DNA of 64,000 nucleotides from Cristatella mucedo. Its lineage: Eukaryota > Bryozoa > Phylactolaemata > Cristatellidae. Positions 12,616 to 26,229 of the stretch are shown here, in pieces. Location of the stretch: NCBI GenBank assembly GCA_009760855.2, contig WPIO01000200.1:312001-376000 (forward strand), in the 5' to 3' direction. Below the pieces are notes generated by a model, which searched no databases, had not been told where the DNA came from, and saw nothing but the letters and a program-made list of their open reading frames with translations. The first letter of the stretch is position 1. Every line of letters begins with the position of its first letter. The translations under genes and the position numbers were made by a program.

Positions 12616-12813
12616 GTTGCCCCGCTCCGCAACTTAATTCGAGCACTCAGCTGTCGTCGGCAGCAGCACCGAATACAACTTACATCAAGAACTCGGTTCT
12701 GCAGCTGTCCTGTGCCAGCCACCACGTCAGGCTGAGCGGTGGAGCATTCGGCACGTGCATTTCCGGCGGAAACTGGAACTGGACTAATGGCTCCCAGCTT
12801 GCTTGCTACGTTC
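12616..12813 (+). CDS. CCP (sushi) domain exon 5
   Basis: This 198-nt phase 1-1 exon lies between GTTTTCAG and a TTC/GTAAGT donor. The module starts GCPAPQLNSSTQLS, nearly the same opening as exon 4, and ends LACYVR. Cysteines are at about residues 2, 33, 48 and 64, with W-x-W in GGNWNWTNGS. The usual GY after Cys2 is replaced by SHH, an unusual change, and the terminal CVPG/CVEG is CYVR. Tandem duplication of a two-exon unit is a reasonable explanation for exons 4 and 5. The intron that follows is about 5.8 kb and holds two LINE copies. Confidence 0.85.
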
Positions 12814-12926
12814 GTAAGTGAACGCATTTAATTGTTAAACTTGTTTTCAAATCCCTACATAAGTCATTTGGGGATATCAGGCGTCTCAGCTTATATAAAG
12901 TATTGCACATCATTCCTTAAAGGTGC

Positions 12927-13367
12927 GTGTACTCGATCTATCTGCATCTGTCCTACTTCTGTCCTGGCTGTGTCGGTCTCTGGTCTTACTTTAAGAAGGA
13001 AGCGAACACGGTCAGCGTTCCTGATGATCACTTTCTACTTGCTCATGCCTCCAGAGTGATCGGAGTAAAGTCGCCATTGTCTCACCAAGATACATACAAA
13101 GCCCTCAGAGATGCACTTTCCGATTATTTTAAACCTCTTGGACTAATTTTTCGCCGGCGGCCTCACGATCTGATTCTTATAAGAACAGCTCCAAGTGCCT
13201 CTTCAAGAGGAATTCTCGGGAAACTAAGCAATAATTTCATCTGTCAATTCTTCTTCCGCCAAGCTTTGCAAGCAACAAAGAAAGTGCTACGGTCAGCAAG
13301 AACGCTTGTTACAGATTTGAGCCGGGACCAGTCCCCACACCCTCTGGATGCGAGTTTTTGGCCTTAA
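12927..13367 (+). CDS. Unrecognised 146-codon open frame within intron
   Basis: This is one of the longer open stretches in the window outside LINE relics and repeats, about 110 bp after CCP exon 5. Its predicted protein has no signal peptide, membrane segment or repeat that I can see, and a basic C-terminal half with several Arg/Lys pairs. The sequence is not low-complexity, so the frame may be part of a mobile-element protein. The upstream end has no convincing start (a non-ATG start is needed), and no matching exon borders were identified. I do not recognise the family. It could also be open by chance. Confidence 0.25.
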   Translation: MYSIYLHLSYFCPGCVGLWSYFKKEANTVSVPDDHFLLAHASRVIGVKSPLSHQDTYKALRDALSDYFKPLGLIFRRRPHDLILIRTAPSASSRGILGKLSNNFICQFFFRQALQATKKVLRSARTLVTDLSRDQSPHPLDASFWP

Positions 13368-13419
13368 ACGTAAGATTCCCCAGTCTTGATGACTTATGTT
13401 CCAAGGGCTGAAACAATTC

Positions 13420-14185
13420 CACAGCAGAACAGAAGCAAGGCTGACTGTGAGAGTGCGGTATAAGCACCACGGTCGTATGATACTTACAGTAATAATACCA
13501 ACATTAAAAAATATGCAACAATACAGCGTTTAAATAAAGCTAAAAGAGCTAAATTTGAATCAAGAAAATTATTATGCATTAATATGGAGAGAAAAACTGC
13601 CAATTGGTTAGCGAATACATACAAATTGTTCGAGCAAATTTAGAAAAAGTTGAGGGCAACACATAGGTTTTTAACTTTTTTTTATTCGTTGTGAAGTTTA
13701 AGATGTCAACACGTCAGTCGCAAGTGAGTTAACAGTTTTATGAGGACAGCAACCAATTTAAAGATTTCCTTCCAAATAAAGTAGTCCTCGTTGGAAATGA
13801 AGCTCATTAACCGCAATTGGAGGCACACATTTTACTATGGGAAGCTTCATTTGCCAGCAATCAAGACCTATGCCATCAAATCTACAAGATACACTGTTAA
13901 AGGGCTGTTTAGAGTTTCAAATACATGCATGCCGTGACTGCTGTCGCTGCTACATGCCGCCTTGTAGACATGTCACTTAATCGGTGTCGCTCAATTAACA
14001 CTCGGCTTAGAAGTCTTAAACCACCAGTAAATTCAAGATTTAATCGGACCTGCAGACGCAGTCTGTGGGCACAAATGCCATGCTTACTCGCAGCAGCATC
14101 TCTAATTCCGGATGGCCGCGGAAAAGCATTGGGCAGCCTCATAACGTTAGCCTGTTGCATGTCTGTTCATTAAAACTAAGGGGGT
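13420..14185. other. Intronic DNA upstream of LINE A copy
   Basis: Part of the intron between CCP exons 5 and 6. No gene is recognised. The overlapping open frames near 13909-14173 on both strands show no family signature. The 5' truncation point of the following LINE A copy falls near 14190. Confidence 0.4.
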
Positions 14186-14189
14186 AAGC

Positions 14190-15295
14190 ACAATCTGGGC
14201 TTTCACTTCTATGCATATGACACTCAGTTGTACCTTTGCTTTGATCCCTCCCAGCCTTCGAGCGCCTCAAGTTCTCTAAACTCACTAGCTGCATGCATTG
14301 ATGATATCCGCACATGGATGGCAGCAAATTTTATAAAACTTAAAGATGATAAAACTAACTTACTAGTTATGGGCAAACCCAGTGTGATCCAGAGATTGGA
14401 AAGGCTGACTCTCAAAATTGGCTCTGCCAGCATATCTCCAGTTGCATCAGCTCGAAATCTAGGTGTCATATTCCAAAGCGACCTCTCGTTAGACGACCAT
14501 ATCAGCTCCACAGTCAAATCCGCCTATTTTCAGCTTCATAACATTGCTAAAATTCGGGCTTGTTTAGATAAAGATACCATATCTAAGTTGGTACATGCAT
14601 TGGTGACATCCCGTCTCGACTTCGGCAACTCACTGCTTACTGGCCTACCAGCATGTGCGATCAGGCGATTGCAGCTGGTGCAAAACTCTGCAGCTAGGCT
14701 TGTCTGTCGTGAGCGTCGCAGTTGCCACATTACTCCAATTCTCGCCGATCTGCACTGGCTACCAGTCAAGCAACGGATTGACTTCAAGGTTTTGTCGCTC
14801 AGTTTTAGGTCCCTTCATTCCATGGCTCTAGCATATCTCTCAGATATACTACCCCATCAGGCCAAGCATCGTACCACCCGCTTTTCAGAATCCAACAGTC
14901 TATAAATTCCTCGTACAAACCATAAATCCTTTGGAGACCATGCATTCAGTTCGTATGCTCCCAAAGCCTGAAACTCCCTCCCGACCTCCATCAGAACATC
15001 CCCTGACCACATTTAAAAGAAACTTAAAAATGCACCTATTTAGGACAGCATTTAGTGGGTCCCTGTGATTGGTCCCTAATGTGCTTGAGCGTGCTGACAC
15101 TGTGCATACTGCCACTAACCGCATTTGCATGCTGACCCTGTCCATGTCACCTCTAACCATCTTATTCGTTTCTTGTTTGTTTTTCCAGCACAATTTTACC
15201 CACCATTTCATTGGATTTCACTTTACAGCAAATGTAAAGCGCCTAGAGAGAGATTAAGTTCTCTGAGGGCGCTTTATCAAGTGAATTATTAATAT
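14190..15295 (+). mobile_element. LINE family A, reverse transcriptase C-terminal half and 3' tail
   Basis: This is the best-preserved plus-strand family A copy. It begins inside the reverse transcriptase: translation at about 14199-14226 gives FHFYAYDTQLYL, where the catalytic Y-x-D-D box has become YAYD. The frame from 14228 to 14905 stays open for 225 codons, with LGVIFQSDLSLDDHIS, VTSRLDFGNSLL, QNSAARLVCRERR, LHWLPVKQRIDFK and AYLSDILPHQAKHRTTR, the usual C-terminal order of L2/CR1-clade LINEs. After a frame break, the segment coding a GDHAFS-x-YAPK-like end lies at 14935-15060. The 3' UTR ends with TTCTCTGAGGGCGCTT and an ATT-rich tail at about 15295. It is 5'-truncated, inactive, and lies in the CCP exon 5-6 intron in the sense orientation. 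The next LINE (family B) starts immediately after the tail. Confidence 0.85.
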
Positions 15296-15309
15296 TGTTA
15301 TCAGCAATC

Positions 15310-17430
15310 GGGATTCACGTGATAAGCTAGATAAATTTCCTGCTGACCGAGACATGTGTGGCGTCCTGTTCTGATGCCTACGTATAACAGCACTGATGAA
15401 TTAAGCAGGAAACTTAGACGTGCCTTGAACGGCCATGCTCACTAAGATTCTGTTAAAGCACAGAGCTATGAAGATACTCTTAAGTTTACAAATAAATTCA
15501 TAAGATGTGCCGCGACAAGCCCAGGCTGAACGCAGCTACAAGAAGTCTAGGTCTGATGGTGATCTTACCAATTTTACAGACTCCCTCCTTGACTGCATTC
15601 GAAAACATGTCTTTAAAAAAGTGCTTCATTTTTAATTGAAAACTAAGCTCTACCTGTCAGACCATAAACTGATCTCTAGGCGAGTGAGCCATTTGCTTGC
15701 AAAGTGCACACATTCGTGACTCCATTTAAGACTCATCCGACTGAAGCAATGGTTGAGCTGTAATCTGCGACCCCTTCCCTATAAGATTTTTTGAGGTTTC
15801 TGTATTTGATATGGCACCCTTATTCAAGTACAGTGAAAAGAGCTCGTCTCCTGAAGGCCATATATAATCCTACGAATGGTTTTCCATTATAAAAAACGTG
15901 TCCAGCAAAAAGTTTGATTTTTTAAGCTGCATCGAAAGACTGGATATTTTAAAAGTCTTTCACAGTTACCATCGTACCGCCAATGCTTGAAGAACCTGAA
16001 TTCTGTTAAGCGGTCTTATAAGAGTATGGCCCGGTTTTCCTTCTTTTTTGTGTGCCAAAGATACTGGAAACAATTGTCGCTACACAGCTTGTAGCACCTT
16101 AGCAAATAAGAATTGTCTGAACAATTTACAATCAGGTTTCACGTAACGAAAATCCAGCAACATTGCTCACCTTTGTGTAACCAAAAAAATACTAAGCAGC
16201 TGCAATGATGGAAATGTCACCACCCTGGCCTTTCTAGGTCGATCAACTGCATGTGACACTATTTCTCGCGATATGCTACTTAAAAACTGACAAAAAAGAC
16301 TGGTCAAGCCGAAAAGACACTGATGTGGTTACAATATCACTTATCCAATCTTTTTCAATCAGTGTCGTGCGAGGGTCCAGTCTCATTCCCCAGATCAGTA
16401 ACTTACCGAGTCCCACAATGATATTTTTTTTTCGAACGTTGATTTACAATGAATTTCGGCGAAAAATGATTGGGGCCGTCGCTAACTGCTATCACTTCTA
16501 TGCTGGGGACACTCGGGCACTTCTGTAGTTTAAATAATCGGAATCTGCGATATGGACTAATAAGCAGACTGCCTACCTTGAAAAAGTCTATACTGAAGGA
16601 CCAAGAATTTTTGCAAGCTAAAGTGACGATAAAGACTAACTATTACTGATACGGCACCTCAAACGTTAGGCCGGACTCAGAGACTGTATTTTTCTATTAG
16701 ATGCTGCTGCTGTGTGACCGTCACCATGTGCTCAAAATTCAGGTGTAATTTTTGAAAACTGTACAACTTTGGAGAGTTATACCCAATTGGCTGCCTTGAC
16801 AGCTAGCCGATCTCTATCTAAGTTCGTCAAACGCCAACCGTGGCGGCTTGTAAAACTTAACAAGCTTTCCGGTTCCGCGTAGGCTACATTTTTTCTAGGC
16901 CTAAAAATGACCGTTCGGCCAGTGCAGCTGCAGATGAATATAGCTGTAACTAAAATTAAAAAATATTAGAAATATTAGTAATAGAAAATACAAGCCAAGC
17001 TTCTTCTTTGCAAAAGATGTTTTTAATTGCCTCTGGTTAACCAAAGAATACAGAGTGAAGTTGTTAGGCTGACCCACAGCTGAACTGCTTTTACAGTTTC
17101 GGCCTCCTTCTGTGCTTAGGTCCTTCACGGACAATACAGATTCTTATCTGTTCCTTTTCTTAAAGCGCACTGGTGACAGAGGCTGTTGCTCTGCATGGCC
17201 TAAATTGTGACACTCATCCAAAATTCTTGGGCAGGTAACTTCTTTTACCATCCCGCTGCGACTATGAAACATCCTTTCATGCCGTCCTGAACAGCTATTC
17301 CCATGTTAGTCACTTCCATGACTACACAGGTTACTTAGCCATGTGCCTCAATTTCTCTTTCGTAGGCGAGATTAAGTCTTGTTGCGTACCACGTGCATAC
17401 GGAATACTGCTTACGCCTTAAGTGAGGTAC
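15310..17430 (+). mobile_element. LINE family B, long but heavily decayed copy
   Basis: Scattered frames follow the order of an L2/CR1-like ORF2. The linker before the reverse transcriptase lies at about 15350-15620. A degraded reverse transcriptase follows: near 16050-16140 an ILETIVATQLV-like segment, near 16230 FLGRSTACDTIS (equivalent to the LDLSAAFDT block of the 61.6-kb copy), and near 16485 YHFYAGDTRALL in place of FHFYADDTQLYL, so the catalytic pair is lost. From 16700 to 16800 it matches the 63.1-63.2 kb part of the other B copy (CCATGTGCTC-AAATTCAGGTGT). The segment 17125-17400 matches the 3' part of copies at 54.0 and 63.6 kb. Many stops and frameshifts; dead. It lies in the CCP exon 5-6 intron directly downstream of a LINE A copy. 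Confidence 0.65.
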
Positions 17431-17439
17431 ACTTAACTG

Positions 17440-17860
17440 TCCTGAGATATACCCACTTAGTCTATATAGATTGTTGAACTTACTGGCGGATATATATTAC
17501 CTTAGGTTCTAATATTTTCAGTTTAAGCTAAAGATGCGGCCTTTCTTCTAAGCACTCTCTGAGCCACTGTAAACTTGTTCAGGTTATTTGTACACTTTTC
17601 TTTCTAGCGTTTGCACGCATAGGTGCATATTTCACTAATCAGTGGTACTGCTGACCAGCCAGTTTACCTTAGAGCATTCATGTTAGTTTTAGCATACATG
17701 GCAAGGCATGTCAAGTTGCTTTTTTATGAAGTTTAATTTATTGCTTCACTTAAAACAAGTTTTATTTCCCAGGGATATATATCTGGTTATCCGAAGCGTT
17801 ATGAAAAAAGTTACGATCATTCATTTTATTGCACTGAAGCCTAATGCTTTTTCCTTGGCA
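17440..17860. other. Intronic DNA without recognised content
   Basis: A short AT-rich stretch between a LINE B copy and a LINE A tail. No exon or element was recognised. The open frame 17708-17959 runs into the LINE tail and is not gene-like. Confidence 0.4.
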
Positions 17861-17865
17861 ACTAA

Positions 17866-17955
17866 TGATAACAATAAAAACACATTTGATGAAGCACCCT
17901 CGGAGAACGCAATCTCTTTCGACGAGCTTTACAATTGCTGCAAAGGAACTAGTGA
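17866..17955 (-). mobile_element. LINE family A, 3' tail fragment
   Basis: The minus-strand 3' end of family A is recognisable: a GATGAAGCACCCTCGGAGAA block, AATCTCTTTCGACGAGCTTT and ATTGCTGCAAAGG, preceded by an AACAATAAAA-type tail. Only about 90 bp remains, with several substitutions. Confidence 0.65.
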
Positions 17956-17959
17956 ATAA

Positions 17960-18580
17960 ATTGTGCAAATTTATTTGCAAGCCACAGTAATTACCCATTT
18001 AAAGATTGAATACTATAATGGTACTTTGAGGATAGGTTTCATAACAAAAACAGAATTCACTTAAATAGCAGCAAAATACCTCACACTCCTTGTGGTATTT
18101 AGAATTTATAAAATTTAGCATCACCGATGTATAATTCCTATCAAAAAGTCGATTGACCGGAAATCAGACGATATACAACCCATAGGTGAGCCACTCAATA
18201 AAGAGCCCTCACAGTTTTATTAGCTGACATCATATTGTAGAAGAGTATATTTTCGTACACGCTGATGCATTCCGATACTGCTTTACCCTCAAAATCGCAG
18301 GTACGATGGCCGTTGCTTCAAGTGCACCCGATTCCAAACGAAGAGCAAGGAGAGAGATACAGCCCAAGCCAATCCTAGGAGCAACCGTCGTGAATAAGGC
18401 GTATTTTTATTTTTAAATTTTGCTTTGCAGACACATAAAACTGTCTATTGTGCAAGTAATTAACTTAAAAACTTGCTTACCTTTATGCGATATTATATTG
18501 CTTTTCCGTATTTGAGGATTCATCAGGAGCGGTCGCCATCTTACACTGTAAGAAAACTGCCATTTCATCGTTTATCTTAT
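17960..18580. other. Intronic DNA before CCP exon 6
   Basis: No element or additional exon was recognised here. The sequence immediately before the acceptor at 18583-18584 is moderately pyrimidine-rich (CGTTTATCTTATCTAG). Confidence 0.4.
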
Positions 18581-18584
18581 CTAG

Positions 18585-18792
18585 CTTCACCTTGTGGCAC
18601 GCCGATGAATCAGTCGGCCTCAACGTATCAAATGAACTCTACTGCCTTCGAGTCTGTCGTCACTTACACTTGCATTGATGGCTATGTCGTCCAGAACGTA
18701 TCTGGGCCATACGACAGTGGCAGCACTGAGATGAAAATACATCACTTGTCTATCAAGTAGCGAGTGGTCAGAGTCCCAGTACTTTTGTGACA
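18585..18792 (+). pseudogene. CCP (sushi) domain exon 6, with a frameshift
   Basis: The exon starts after TTATCTAG and in phase 1 reads SPCGTPMNQSAS, then VVTYTCIDGYVVQNVSG, the first half of a classical CCP. The second half, TCLSSSEWSESQYFC, is present but in the next frame, and the exon ends TGTGACA before a GTAAGG donor. Length between borders is 208 nt, one more than a multiple of three, whereas the six other modules are exact multiples, so a net +1 change lies between about 18705 and 18744. In the frame of the first half translation would stop at the TAG beginning about 18758. This could be a real lesion that truncates the protein, an assembly error, or an allele. It is separated from exon 7 by only 108 nt, and exon 7 is in frame at both borders. 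Confidence 0.72.
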
Positions 18793-18900
18793 GTAAGGAC
18801 TTTGCATCGAATTAAGCATCTTAATTGTCACATACATCCAGCTATATCATCGCAAATATTTTTCGCGAGTATTTCAATTTTTTCCTCTTTGCCCTTATAG

Positions 18901-19095
18901 AAAGAGACTGCAGTGCAATACCGCCGATAGATAACGGAAATGCAAATTTTACATCTACGAGGTATGGAAGCACTGGGACTGGAACATGCTTTTTAGGCTA
19001 CGCGTTCGAGTACAGTCTCGAATTTTCACCCACAGCATTGAATTACTCATGCAATTCGTCTGGATCGTGGAGCCCTACACCCAAAAATTGCACAA
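18901..19095 (+). CDS. CCP (sushi) domain exon 7
   Basis: This 195-nt phase 1-1 exon follows a good pyrimidine tract (TTTTTTCCTCTTTGCCCTTATAG) and ends TGCACAA before GTGAGT. It reads RDCSAIPPIDNGN, TGTCFLGYAFE, NYSCNSSGSWSP and KNCT. Cysteines are at about residues 4, 30, 51 and 64, and the Trp lies six residues after Cys3. The C-x-x-I-P-P-I-x-N-G start and single Trp are those of classical vertebrate-type CCPs, unlike the W-x-W subtype of exons 1-5. No following CCP exon was found downstream. Extracellular, likely N-glycosylated (NFT, NYS, NSS, NCT). Confidence 0.85.
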
Positions 19096-19840
19096 GTGAG
19101 TGACGATGAGTACGGTTTTGTCGCGAGGCTTTTAATTGTACCTACAACCCTGTCTCTTCCCTCCCTGAGAATGGATGTTCTTGAGAGCATGACTTTGAGT
19201 GCATAAGTGAGGTACGTTTGGATGTTTAATGGAAGTTCTCAGAGGAAGATGCAAATTGACTTGTGGCGATTTACGTTGACCTTCAACAAGTTACTTGAAC
19301 GGAAAAGTGGTCTTGACAAGAGTGCCTTTCAATAAGCTAAGCTACCGTCGGCAGGTGAGTAATTACTTTTTAAGTGCCTTCGAATTACAAAATTTACAGG
19401 CATATTTCTTGAATTATGTCTCGCTTTTACATTCGAAGCGTAGCTGGGGATTCCTAGGCGATTAAGTGATTAAAGGATAAACAACTTTATCCCGCAGTGT
19501 TAAGTCAACATTTTGCTAGCGACCTAGATTTTTTTGAGATGGAATCGATCTGTACTCGTATCGACTACCTGCACAGCGACACTTGCAGCTCCCTAGATTG
19601 TTGCAAAAGGTCTCACAGTTTAGCTGATTATAGCGAGCCATTTGATGCTTTCACTTCATAAGCAGAGTGTGTTTAAATAAAGCACAAACATGAAACCTTT
19701 AGATACGAGAAATTAAAAGTCAGAGTTCTTAGGTGAACAAATCCTTTTCCTAGCACGCTGCCGACTTCCAGCTATTATGAATACAAAGCAACCTACCTGG
19801 GTATATCAGTTATGACGCAGCTTAACAAAATACTAATCCT
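19096..19840. other. DNA downstream of last recognised CCP exon
   Basis: No further CCP module, transmembrane exon or polyadenylation context could be supported. The gene must continue beyond exon 7, because that exon ends in phase 1 at a donor site. Confidence 0.4.
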
Positions 19841-19841
19841 G

Positions 19842-22790
<2,949 letters not shown>

Positions 22791-22794
22791 TAGT

Positions 22795-23580
22795 AATAAT
22801 AATAATGCACTTGATAAAGCGCCCTCAGAGAACTCAATCTCTCTCTAGGCGCTTTACATTTGCTGCAAACAGAAATGCGATTGAATCCCGAGTAATATCA
22901 TGTTTGATAGACAACATGAATACCATGGTTAGGGGTAACATGCATAGGGTCAGCATGCAAATGTGCTTAGTGGCAGCATGCACAGTGACTGCACGAATAA
23001 GCACATCAAGGACGAATCACAGGGACCGGCTAAATGCTGTCCTAAATAGGAGTGTTTTTAAGTTCTTTTTAAATGTGATCAAGTCAGGGGATGTTCTGAC
23101 GAAAGTCGGGAGGGAGTTTCAGGCTTTGGGAGCATATGAACTAAATGCACGGTCTCTAAAGGATTTGAGGTTTGTACGAGGTATTGGTAAACTGCTGAAT
23201 TTTGAAAAGCGGGTGGTACGATGCTTGGCCGGGTGGGGGAGTATATCTGAGAGATAGGCTGGAGCCGAAGAATATAGTGACCTAGAAGTGAGAAGCAAAG
23301 CCTTGAAGTCGATCCGTTGCTTGACTGGTAGCCAGTGCAGGTCGGCAAGAAGTGGTGTGGTGGGCAACTGCGAAGCTCACGACAGACAAGCCTAGCGGCA
23401 GAGTTTTGCACCAGCTGTAATCACCTGATCGCACATGCCGGTAGGGCCAGCAAGCAGTGAGTTACAGAAGTCAAGATGGACTGTCACGAATGCATGGACC
23501 AACTGAGACGAGGTATCCTTATCTAAACAAGCCTGAATTTTAGCAAAATTATATAGCTGAAAGTAGGCAGATACACGATT
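22795..23580 (-). mobile_element. LINE family A, C-terminal half and 3' tail
   Basis: On the minus strand this copy starts with a TTATTATTATT-type tail at 22795-22804 and AAGCGCCCTCAGAGAACTCA at 22818-22837, then the 3' UTR, then decayed coding sequence. Minus-strand translations near 23079-23411 give QNSAARLVCRELRS, TGYQSSNGST in one frame and LHWLPVKQRIDFKAL in another, plus AYLSDILPHPAKHRTTR. The frameshifts between these frames show it is dead. The 5' truncation lies near 23580, in the equivalent of the YFQLYNIAKI segment. Confidence 0.8.
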
Positions 23581-23584
23581 ATAA

Positions 23585-23930
23585 GTTTATTTTGCAGATT
23601 TAGTAGATATGCTATATATAAGTAATGAAGCCTTAGGAGTGGTGTGGAGTGGTAACTGTACATTTTCCCAGTAAGCATCTAATGAGATTTGACCATTGAT
23701 TATCCGCTTTTTAAGGTTCTCATTTTCAAGAAAAATCCATGATGACCAAACAAGATAACATTTTATTATTCCAGAAAATCTTAATAGGTGAAGATGGCCT
23801 CTCATTCACAAGTTAAAATTGTTCAGAGATCTACAAAAGCTACTCTTGAGTTATCTTCTCATGAGTGCAGAACAAATCTTTACGAAAAGATGTGCGCAAA
23901 TTGGCAATAATTTGTACGACTCAGGCACTT
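23585..23930. other. Short spacer between two LINE A copies
   Basis: No recognised gene or element; AT-rich, with short open frames only. It separates a minus-strand and a plus-strand family A copy. Confidence 0.4.
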
Positions 23931-23934
23931 ACAA

Positions 23935-24535
23935 AAAAAAATCTGCAGCTAGGCTTGTCTGTCGTGAGCTTTGCATTTGCCACGTTGAACCACTTCTTGC
24001 CGACTAGCATGGGCTCCCAGTGAAGCGACACATCAAGTTCAAGGTTTGATCACTCACTTCTATGTCCCATCATTCTTTGGCTACAGCCTACGCATCTGAT
24101 ATACTCCTCCTCCAGGCTAAGCATTGTACCAGCCACTTTTCGGAGTCTGTTTACCTAGACTTCGTACAAATATCAAACTCTTTGGATACTGTGCGTTTAG
24201 TTCGTATGCTACCAAATCCTGGAAATCACTCCCGACTTGCATCATGCCATCTTCTGACTTACCCACTTTTAAAAAGAAACTAATAACGCATCTATTTATC
24301 ACAACATTTAGTGGGTCCCTGTGATTAGCTATTTATGTGTTTATTCATGCTCACACTGTGCATGCTGCTGCTAACAGTACTTGCATGATGACCCTTTGCA
24401 TGTCACCCCTAACCATGTTATTCGTGTTGTCTATTGAGGGTGCTATTACTAACCATTTGGTCTTGCTTTTTTGCAGCAAATATAAAGTGCCAAAAAGATT
24501 GAGTTCTCTGAGGGCGCTATATTTAATGTATTTTT
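23935..24535 (+). mobile_element. LINE family A, C-terminal fragment and 3' tail
   Basis: The copy starts abruptly after an A8 run with SAARLVCRELC, the equivalent of the QNSAARLVCRE segment. In changing frames it goes through AYASDIL, HCTSHFSESV, QISNSLDTVRLVRMLP and FGYCAFSSYATKSWKSLP, then the 3' UTR and the TTCTCTGAGGGCGCTATAT tail with ATTATTATTACTATTAT at the end. Strongly 5'-truncated and frame-broken. With the adjacent minus-strand copy at 22.8-23.6 kb it forms an inverted pair whose 3' tails point outward. Confidence 0.78.
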
Positions 24536-24539
24536 GTTA

Positions 24540-25395
24540 TTATTACTATTATGGAAGTTTGCTGACATTGAACTTCAAGGACGCACATTTGTGCTTTAAT
24601 TTAGGAAAGACCCAGCGTGCTAGAGGCTGAAGCTAATTTTAGTATTAAATCTGAGTAGATACATTTTCTTCTTAGCTTTTGCTCAATCACTAAGCTCATG
24701 TGCCTAAGTCAATAAATTTGAGAACACCGATGCCTGGTTTCACACTACGTACAATTGAAAATATGTGTTCACGTCATTATAATGAAAATAGCTTTTAAAA
24801 AAGGCAATATATTTATCACAGGTTACCTAAATATGCATTTTCTATTAGGGGCGCAGATGTTACCGCATTATTGCCATAGAACACATCTAAGCCGTAGTTT
24901 TTTATGCGGCTAATCAGAATATCATGTGGACGATTCATATTTAACCAAAAAAAGCTTTGTCTATGATTTTAAAGCATTCAAATAGCTCCTAATTTTGATG
25001 AATACCTCGGAGGACCCACGCCTTTAATAGAACTAATTAGTTGGATTAATTAGTTGAACAAAATCATTAGCTGCGTGTATTTACCTTCGAGGACTACCCA
25101 CATAGATCTTCGTGAGCGAAACGATTTACAAGCTCAAAAGCAACTAGATTTCTATCATGTGTCAGAACAACTGTTGTCATCAAACAATGAAAAGCTCTTA
25201 AATTATTTAATAAACTTGAAATAAAGTTTATGTGGCTTTGGTTATTCCATAAAACAATTTGATTTGCTTTTAATTAAGTGAACTTTACATAAAGTATTAC
25301 GCCCCACAGAGAGGTGAACACTCTTGGTCAAAATTTTGCTGTCCAATACTCAAAATCAGCTCCTCCAGCCCATCATCCTTTAAGTCTCCACGTAA
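24540..25395. other. AT-rich DNA without recognised content
   Basis: No exon, element or structured repeat recognised apart from short direct words such as AATTAGTTGGATTAATTAGTT near 25030. Confidence 0.4.
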
Positions 25396-25399
25396 TTTG

Positions 25400-26225
25400 T
25401 GTTAATTCGTGGGTGATAATCCATTAGAAGAATACGTCACATCCACCGTCAAATCTGCCTACTTTTAGCAAAATAGCATTACTAAAATTTGAGCTTGCAT
25501 TGACAGGGATACTACAGCTGCATCGATCAATGCATTTGTTACATCCCTTCTTGACTTCTGTTACTCACTGCTTGCTGGTCTACTAGCCTGCGAAGTCAGG
25601 CGCTTACAGCTGGTGCAAAGCTATGAAGCTAGGCTTGTCTGCCGTGAACTTCGCAGTTCTTGCACGTCTCACCACATCTCACCCACATGAACAGGCTTCT
25701 ATTCAAGCAAAGCACCGACTTTAAGGTCTGTCACTCAGTTTCAGGTTCCTCTATACTTTGGCTTTAGAGTAATTATCAGATCTAATCTTACACCAGGCCA
25801 TGCATCTTATCACCCACAATTCTGAATTCAATAGTTGACCTACACCTCGTACGAACTTCAAGTCTTTTCGGTGCCTTTAGTTCGTATTCTCCTTAGGCCT
25901 CGCCGGAATTCACTCCCGACTGGCGTCTGGATAACCCCTGACTTGAACACACTTAGAAAAGCTAATATCTCATATATTTCTCACATCACAGCATTTAATG
26001 GATTCGTGTGATTCAACCTTTGTATGCTAATGAGTGCTGACCGTGTGCATGCTGCTACTAACCATACTTGCACGCTGACAGTGTGCATGTCACCTCTGAC
26101 CTCTGTTATGCTTGTTTTCTTTGAGCATGCTACCAGTAACCATTAAATCATGCTTACTTTGCAGAAAATGCAAGGTGCCTCGAAAGTGATATTGGGTTCT
26201 TTAATAGCGCTTCACAAGATTATTA
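25400..26225 (+). mobile_element. LINE family A, diverged C-terminal half and 3' tail
   Basis: The order is the same as in other copies but with many stops. GGGTGATAATCCATTAGA near 25411 is the SLDDH segment, CAAATCTGCCTACTTTTAGC the SAYFQ segment, and ACATCCCTTCTTGACTTCTG the VTSRLDFC segment. AGCTGGTGCAAAGCTATGAAGCTAGG is the QLVQNSAARL segment. The 3' UTR with GTGCATGTCACCTCTGACC is at about 26080 and the TTCTTTAATAGCGCTTCACA tail at about 26215, followed by TTATTATTATATTTATT. It is clearly older than the 14.2-kb copy. Confidence 0.75.
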
Positions 26226-26229
26226 TTAT

